Of a stretch of DNA of 37,541 bases, positions 33,446 to 37,541 are shown one piece after another (the stretch's first letter is position 1; each line of letters opens with the position of its first letter). Below the pieces are notes generated by a model. That model was not told the DNA's origin, did not search any database, and saw only the letters and a list, made by a program, of their open reading frames with translations. The stretch is from Aerococcus sp. 1KP-2016 (GTDB lineage: Bacteria > Bacillota > Bacilli > Lactobacillales > Aerococcaceae): assembly GCF_002252085.1 (NCBI RefSeq), contig NZ_NEEY01000014.1:1-37541 (forward strand). The letters are read 5' to 3'. A program made the position numbers and the translations under genes.

Positions 33446-34270
33446 ATGATTGAGTTAATTGCAATTGATTTAGATGGTACGTTATTGAGTAAGGATAAAA
33501 CGATTAGCCCAGCTAATATTGATATGATTCATAAGGCGATTCAAAATGGTGTGGATGTGGCGATTTGTACAGGTCGTCCGTTAGAAGCGATTCAACATAT
33601 TTTGGATACTTTAGGCACAAATTCGTCCGACCACTATTCCATTACTTATAATGGTGGTTTGGTGTTAAAGAATGAATCTCGCGAAGTTGTGAGCCAAGTG
33701 ACGATGTCAATGGGTCAAGCGCAATGTTTGTATGAGGCGATGCTTGCGGTTGATTTACCACTTGAAGCGGTCTTAATCGATGCGGTTTACCAATTCCCAT
33801 TCCCTGAAGATTTTCCTGGGACTTATCAAGAAACCATGAATTTCTTGCCATTTAAACAGTTTGACATGACGAATTTGGATCCTGAAACAGCGATTTTTAA
33901 AGTCGTGATCAATACGGAAATTGCGCATTTAGAGAGCGCAATGACTAAATTACCTGAATGGGTATTCGAAGATTTTGAAGTGATGCGTAGTCATCCATAC
34001 CAATTGGAAATCATGCCTAAGGGTGTGGATAAGGGTGTTGGGGTATCCCATTTGGCCCAAGTATTGGAATTAACTGCTGATCAAGTGATGGTTATTGGTG
34101 ACGAAGAAAATGATTTGGCCATGTTAAAATGGGCGGGAACAGCCGTTGTCATGGAAAATGGCCGTCCGGATATCAAACAATACGCTGACTACATCACGTC
34201 AAGTAACGAAGAAGATGGCGTAGCAAAAGCAATTGACCATTTTGTATTTTACCAAGAAGACGAAAATTAA
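33446..34270 (+). CDS. Cof-type HAD phosphatase
   Basis: A 274-aa haloacid dehalogenase superfamily hydrolase (Cof subfamily, cap IIB). Motif I is DLDGTLLSKDK (catalytic Asp about 8), motif II CTGRPLE, motif III the Lys in KGVDKGVGVSHL, and motif IV GDEENDLAML. It likely dephosphorylates sugar phosphates or flavin/pyridoxal phosphates; the substrate cannot be assigned. ATG 33446 follows GAGGGA; the frame upstream to 33419 has no ribosome site. It lies between smc and ftsY, a place where Lactobacillales often carry one or two Cof hydrolases. Its stop is followed 4 nt later by repeat unit F. Confidence 0.92.
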   Translation: MIELIAIDLDGTLLSKDKTISPANIDMIHKAIQNGVDVAICTGRPLEAIQHILDTLGTNSSDHYSITYNGGLVLKNESREVVSQVTMSMGQAQCLYEAMLAVDLPLEAVLIDAVYQFPFPEDFPGTYQETMNFLPFKQFDMTNLDPETAIFKVVINTEIAHLESAMTKLPEWVFEDFEVMRSHPYQLEIMPKGVDKGVGVSHLAQVLELTADQVMVIGDEENDLAMLKWAGTAVVMENGRPDIKQYADYITSSNEEDGVAKAIDHFVFYQEDEN

Positions 34271-34274
34271 AATT

Positions 34275-34425
34275 AGAGTGTGACGAGAACCGTTCAGCCC
34301 TCAACCAGTGGAAGATTAGCGCCCGTGATGACGTAGTCAGCACAAGCTCATCTGAAGTGGGCAGAGGGTTGGTTCTAGGAGCACATTTTAATAGAGTGTG
34401 ACAAGAACCGTTCTATAACGGTGCT
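34275..34425 (+). repeat. Structured intergenic repeat, unit F plus partial unit
   Basis: Full unit 34275-34392 (118 nt), AGAGTGTGAC to GGAGCACATTTTAAT. Stem 1 AGAACC (34286-34291) with GGTTCT (34371-34376), perfect; stem 2 CCCTC (34298-34302) with GAGGG (34364-34368). The next copy begins AGAGTGTGACAAGAACCGTT (34393-34412) and then forms a short AACCGTT-CTAT-AACGGT hairpin. Possible ftsY promoter bases (TATGAT) follow near 34463. Confidence 0.85.
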
Positions 34426-34505
34426 GCCGTTTTCACAGTGAGAGCGGACACCAAGTGTTAGATATGATATGATACTAGAAAATAAGAATAGAGGGAGTGT
34501 GCTCG

Positions 34506-35543
34506 ATGGGATTATTTGATCGTATTAAGAGAGCCTTCACCGGGGAAGATCCAGTTGTTGAAGAGCAACGAAAATCTGAGTCAGCAGAACCTAGCCAAGA
34601 CCAGATTGTATTTGAAAAATATGATAAGGGTGTTGAAAAGACACGTCGTTCATTTTCAGACCGCATTAATGAATTGTTCGCTGGTTTCCGCCAAGTGGAT
34701 GATGAATTTTTTGATGATTTAGAGGAAGCTTTTATTTCTTCTGATGTCGGCTTTGATATGACATTGGCACTATCTGATGCCGTTCGCGAGGAGGTTTTAC
34801 TCCGCGGGGCTAGTTCAGGTGAACAAGTGAAGAATGTCATCATCGAAAAGATGGTGGAAATCTATGATAAGGGTGGCGAACCAAGTGTCGCTATCAACGA
34901 AAATCCAGATGGCCCAACAGTGATGCTATTTGTTGGGGTGAATGGTGTTGGGAAAACAACTACCATTGGGAAAATGGCTTACCAATTGAAACAACAAGGC
35001 CATAAAGTCTTGCTTGCTGCCGGTGATACTTTCCGTGCCGGTGCCATTGAACAATTAGAAGAATGGGCACGCCGAGTAGATGTGCCGATTATTACTGGTA
35101 AAGCCCACGGCGACCCAGCGTCTGTTGCCTTTGATGCAGCCAAAGAAGCGCGTGAGGGAAACTATGACTATGTCTTGGTGGATACAGCCGGACGTTTACA
35201 AAATAAAGTCAACTTGATGAATGAATTGGACAAGATGAAACGTATTTTAACACGTGAAATTCCAGGCGCACCGCATGAAACATTGTTGGTCTTGGATGCA
35301 ACTACTGGACAAAATGCGCTTGTACAAGCCAAAGAATTCGACAAAACAGTTGATATCGATGGGATTGTCTTGACCAAATTGGATGGTACCGCTAAGGGTG
35401 GCGTGATTTTCGCCATTCGCTACGAAATGGATATTCCTGTTAAATTCATCGGTTTGGGTGAACAATTGGATGACTTACAAGTTTTCGATGCAGAGAAATT
35501 CATCTACCAATTAATCAAAGACGTAGTTGAAGTACATAGTTAA
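34506..35543 (+). CDS. ftsY: Signal recognition particle receptor FtsY
   Basis: FtsY is the SRP receptor GTPase that docks ribosome-nascent-chain complexes at the membrane. 345 aa from ATG 34506 (GAGGGAG 8-9 nt upstream; the GTG at 34497 is inside the ribosome site). A short acidic A domain (1-40), N domain helices, then the G domain: VGVNGVGKTTTIGKMAYQ (P-loop, about 138-155), DTFRAGAIEQL, VDTAGRLQ (G3, about 224), and TKLDGTAKGG (G4, about 293). The acidic A domain is short as in other Gram-positives. It is the last gene of the smc block and is followed by a terminator. Confidence 0.97.
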   Translation: MGLFDRIKRAFTGEDPVVEEQRKSESAEPSQDQIVFEKYDKGVEKTRRSFSDRINELFAGFRQVDDEFFDDLEEAFISSDVGFDMTLALSDAVREEVLLRGASSGEQVKNVIIEKMVEIYDKGGEPSVAINENPDGPTVMLFVGVNGVGKTTTIGKMAYQLKQQGHKVLLAAGDTFRAGAIEQLEEWARRVDVPIITGKAHGDPASVAFDAAKEAREGNYDYVLVDTAGRLQNKVNLMNELDKMKRILTREIPGAPHETLLVLDATTGQNALVQAKEFDKTVDIDGIVLTKLDGTAKGGVIFAIRYEMDIPVKFIGLGEQLDDLQVFDAEKFIYQLIKDVVEVHS

Positions 35544-35562
35544 TGCTATCTTTGTAAAAATG

Positions 35563-35590
35563 GGTTGGGACTTTTGGTTCCAGCCTTTTT
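35563..35590 (+). terminator. Terminator after ftsY
   Basis: GGTTGGGAC (35563-35571) pairs with GTTCCAGCC (35577-35585) using two G-U pairs, then TTTTTT. Confidence 0.85.
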
Positions 35591-35618
35591 TGTTGGACGG
35601 AGGGGTGATTCCCATATG

Positions 35619-35778
35619 GGATGCCATTCGAGACAAAAATGCGAAATCATCTCGAATAAGAATTCATTCGATAAAATCCAAATAACTTGTCCCGAATAGG
35701 ATGCCATTCGAGACAAAAACGAGTACCCGTCTTGAATAAAATCTCATTTAGTAAAAATATGGCAAATCATATACAAGC
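35619..35778. repeat. Degenerate 80-bp tandem repeat
   Basis: GGATGCCATTCGAGACAAAA starts both unit 1 (35619) and unit 2 (35699); both continue with a GAATAA-A-T-CATT segment and A-rich tail. Unit 1 contains the inverted pair ATTCGAGA / TCTCGAAT. The rest of the 600-bp gap 35591-36152 has a GAGGCTTG-GCA-CAAGCCTC hairpin (35837-35855) and no gene. Confidence 0.75.
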
Positions 35779-36152
35779 ACAGGGGCATCCAATAATAGGC
35801 ATTTAAGGTTTAGTCGTGAGGTATTGATAATCGGTAGAGGCTTGGCACAAGCCTCATCATCTTTCAACAATAGTGGCTTGATCAATTGCTGTAGGCGTAT
35901 TGTGGGCTAGTATCATTGAAAATATGCTACTATCTTCCCGACAATGTGACATTTTCGTTTTAACAGCTGGGTACTCTATAAGCTAATTTGCCTTATTTAA
36001 TCTGTAGCCTACTTTTCACATCAAGAAAATTTTTAAATGATGTTATATATATAATTGCATGATGCCAAGTGTTGATATACTATTTAGGATAAAGAATGTG
36101 TTTATAGGCGCCAACGGTATGTGTGGCGCAAATATTGAGGAGGATGAGCTTT

Positions 36153-36950
36153 ATGACTGAATTAAATGAAGATGAGCTTAAGAAAGCATCATTAGTTGAG
36201 GATGAAACGGTGACAACACCAGAGGATGAAGGGCAACAAGCGCAAGTTGTGGAGGACGAGGCTGTTATGCAAGATGTGCCGGGGACACATGTGGTGCTTG
36301 AGGCAGAGGCTGAAGATAATGGAACAGAAGCAGCGGATGACAAAGAATTTCACGCATTTTTCGATGAAGTGTTGAAGAAGATGCCTGTGAAAAGTGCGGG
36401 TGTGATTTTGGGCGCTTTGGACCAAACGAAGGCACAAGCTGAGAAGGTGCTTGGTACTAGCAAGGAACGCTACGAAGGAATTTTTGATGAATTTTTAGTA
36501 GGTGTGGATCCTGAGGTACGTAAGAAGTCCTATACCACTATCCATGCAGCGACGTTGACTGCGGCGATTATCGGCCTTTCGCCAATTCCGTTTTCAGATG
36601 CTATTTTATTGGTACCAGTGCAAACTGTTATGATGAGTCGTCTACATAAATTATTTGGCCGCTCATGGTCTGAATCAATTGGTTGGACGATTTCTAAGGA
36701 ACTAGTTGTGGTTGGTTTTGGTCGTAGCATTGTGGGGAATCTAATCAAATTTATTCCTGGTGTTGGGACACTTGCTGGTGCTGCTATTAATGGTGTAGTC
36801 GCTAGTGGCATTACAGCTACGCTAGGTTGGGTTACGGTGAAAATGCTCAACGAAGGCGAAGATATTTTTGATAATGTCTTAACTTTCAAAGGTCAATTCA
36901 ATTCGCTATATAAAACAATTCAAGCGTCCAACAAGAAAAATAAAGGTTAA
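36153..36950 (+). CDS. DUF697 (YcjF-like) membrane protein
   Basis: A 265-aa protein from ATG 36153 (GAGGAGG 9 nt upstream). The first 75 residues are very acidic and low in complexity. The C-terminal part is a DUF697 domain with two hydrophobic stretches: ATLTAAIIGLSPIPFSDAIL and LVPVQTVMMSRLHKLFGRSW, then IGNLIKFIPGVGTLAGA-type sequence (VGNLIKFIPGVGTLAGAAIN) and GVVASGITATLGWVTVKML. DUF697 usually follows a GTPase domain; here it is free-standing with an acidic N-terminal tail in its place. Its function is unknown. It is monocistronic with its own terminator. Confidence 0.82.
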   Translation: MTELNEDELKKASLVEDETVTTPEDEGQQAQVVEDEAVMQDVPGTHVVLEAEAEDNGTEAADDKEFHAFFDEVLKKMPVKSAGVILGALDQTKAQAEKVLGTSKERYEGIFDEFLVGVDPEVRKKSYTTIHAATLTAAIIGLSPIPFSDAILLVPVQTVMMSRLHKLFGRSWSESIGWTISKELVVVGFGRSIVGNLIKFIPGVGTLAGAAINGVVASGITATLGWVTVKMLNEGEDIFDNVLTFKGQFNSLYKTIQASNKKNKG

Positions 36951-36958
36951 ATAAAAAA

Positions 36959-37001
36959 GGGGAAATGAAGTTTTTCGATAATTTCATTTCCTCTTTTTTT
37001 T
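36959..37001 (+). terminator. Terminator after the DUF697 gene
   Basis: GGGGAAATGAA (36959-36969) pairs with TTTCATTTCCTC (36982-36993), with slight end fraying, followed by a run of T. Confidence 0.85.
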
Positions 37002-37424
37002 GTTGGCTTTGAGTGAATGAGCGAAGATTGGAAAAAAATCCCAGCGTCTTTTTGTATTCCTAATATGTTTCAAGTCGGATTCATTTATTTAGGATAATAC
37101 ATGAAAAAATATTTTGGACAATTAACGAATATAAGTAAATAGATGAAAGCATTCAAAATGTGTCACTTATCGACTCAAATAAATGAAAAGCTTAGCTAAA
37201 GATTCTCTTATTTCATCTTAGAAATTAAGAAATTTGAAAAGAATTCATTTATATCATCAAATAAGTTAAACACAACGATTTAAAATTTTTTTAACATCCA
37301 TTTGTGGGCATGCTTATGGTAGCGGACCACCTAAAATGGAAAGACTTGTGTACGCCTTTTACTTTGAAAAAATTCTTATAAATTTTGATTGAAATATATC
37401 ATGGGAACAGGTTTAAGGACTGAA
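37002..37424. other. Gene-free AT-rich stretch
   Basis: No ORF, tRNA or clear promoter. One hairpin, TCCATTT (37297-37303) with AAATGGA (37334-37340), is present. It leads into the structured element at the right edge. Confidence 0.5.
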
Positions 37425-37532
37425 AGTGTAGTTCCTTAGCCGTGAAAGAGGATGAAATCGAGACCTTGGCTCGATTTCAAATTGAAAGACCTTGGCTTTC
37501 AATGGTCCCACGGCTCATAAGGAACGTACACT
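37425..37532. repeat. Palindromic three-helix element with duplicate hairpin loops
   Basis: The outer stem AGTGTA-GTTCCTTA-GCCGTG (37425-37444) pairs with CACGGC-TCA-TAAGGAAC-G-TACACT (37509-37532), 20 bp with two small bulges. Inside are two perfect hairpins: TGAAATCGAG (37453-37462) with CTCGATTTCA (37470-37479), and ATTGAAAG (37481-37488) with CTTTCAAT (37496-37503). Both loops are ACCTTGG. TAAGGAC occurs directly repeated on both flanks (37414-37420, 37534-37540), like a target duplication. It has no coding capacity. It may be a MITE-like element or a structured RNA. Confidence 0.8.
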
Positions 37533-37541
37533 GTAAGGACG

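Noticed and set aside
1..37541. tRNA, rRNA, riboswitch or CRISPR array
   Set aside because: I scanned for the usual landmarks (cloverleaf arms with the TTCGA loop, conserved rRNA blocks, regularly spaced repeats) and saw none that I could support.

Overview
The window is a low-to-moderate GC Gram-positive chromosome segment, best explained as a member of the Lactobacillales (Aerococcaceae/Carnobacteriaceae/Enterococcaceae range; I cannot fix the genus from the sequence alone). The evidence is the core block recG-plsX-acpP-rnc-smc-HAD-ftsY, the E. hirae-style copYAZB operon with a CxCx4CxC repressor, AGGAGG ribosome binding sites and T-rich intrinsic terminators.

Region 1 (1-12,060) is a copper island. 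A leftward operon encodes a deleted M23 peptidase, a second-type lgt, a SHOCT membrane protein and a broken NusG-domain-II protein. Divergent from it are a His/Met-rich small membrane protein and a TIGR01906/Lit-type lipoprotein intramolecular transacylase. Next come a CC/Se-motif protein, then copY-copA-copZ-copB (copB frameshifted), then a DUF305 protein and an unusual doubled YdhK/LysM protein. The copY and ydhK promoters share one architecture (TTGACA, 17 bp, TAAACT, cop boxes) and a weaker cop-box-like site lies between the lgt and lit operons. This suggests one CopY regulon that couples copper efflux to remodelling of lipoprotein acylation.

Region 2 (12,450-17,640) is a mobile, AT-rich patch: an IS256-family element, two orphan surface-polysaccharide genes (GT4 glycosyltransferase and Wzx-type flippase) and a decayed ISL3-type transposase.

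Region 3 (18,100-24,500) holds mostly single genes: a small Rossmann-like protein, a YdcF/DUF218 protein, exoA (frameshifted), an unrecognised 275-aa protein, a ComX/SigH-like sigma factor paired with a cytoplasmic-looking amidase, and a luciferase-like monooxygenase.

Region 4 (24,581-37,541) is the conserved core: recG, plsX (frameshifted), acpP, rnc, smc, a Cof-type HAD phosphatase and ftsY, then a DUF697 membrane protein. The gaps in this block are the most unusual part of the window. They contain at least four copies of a ~119-nt structured repeat whose stems change by compensating base pairs, a nest of interleaved inverted repeats before smc, an 80-bp degenerate tandem repeat after ftsY, and at the right edge a three-helix palindromic element with two identical hairpin loops.

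Four genes (copB, ydhK, exoA, plsX) are each interrupted by what reads as a one-base loss in a homopolymer. Because plsX and exoA are core genes, base-calling error is a serious alternative to true gene decay.
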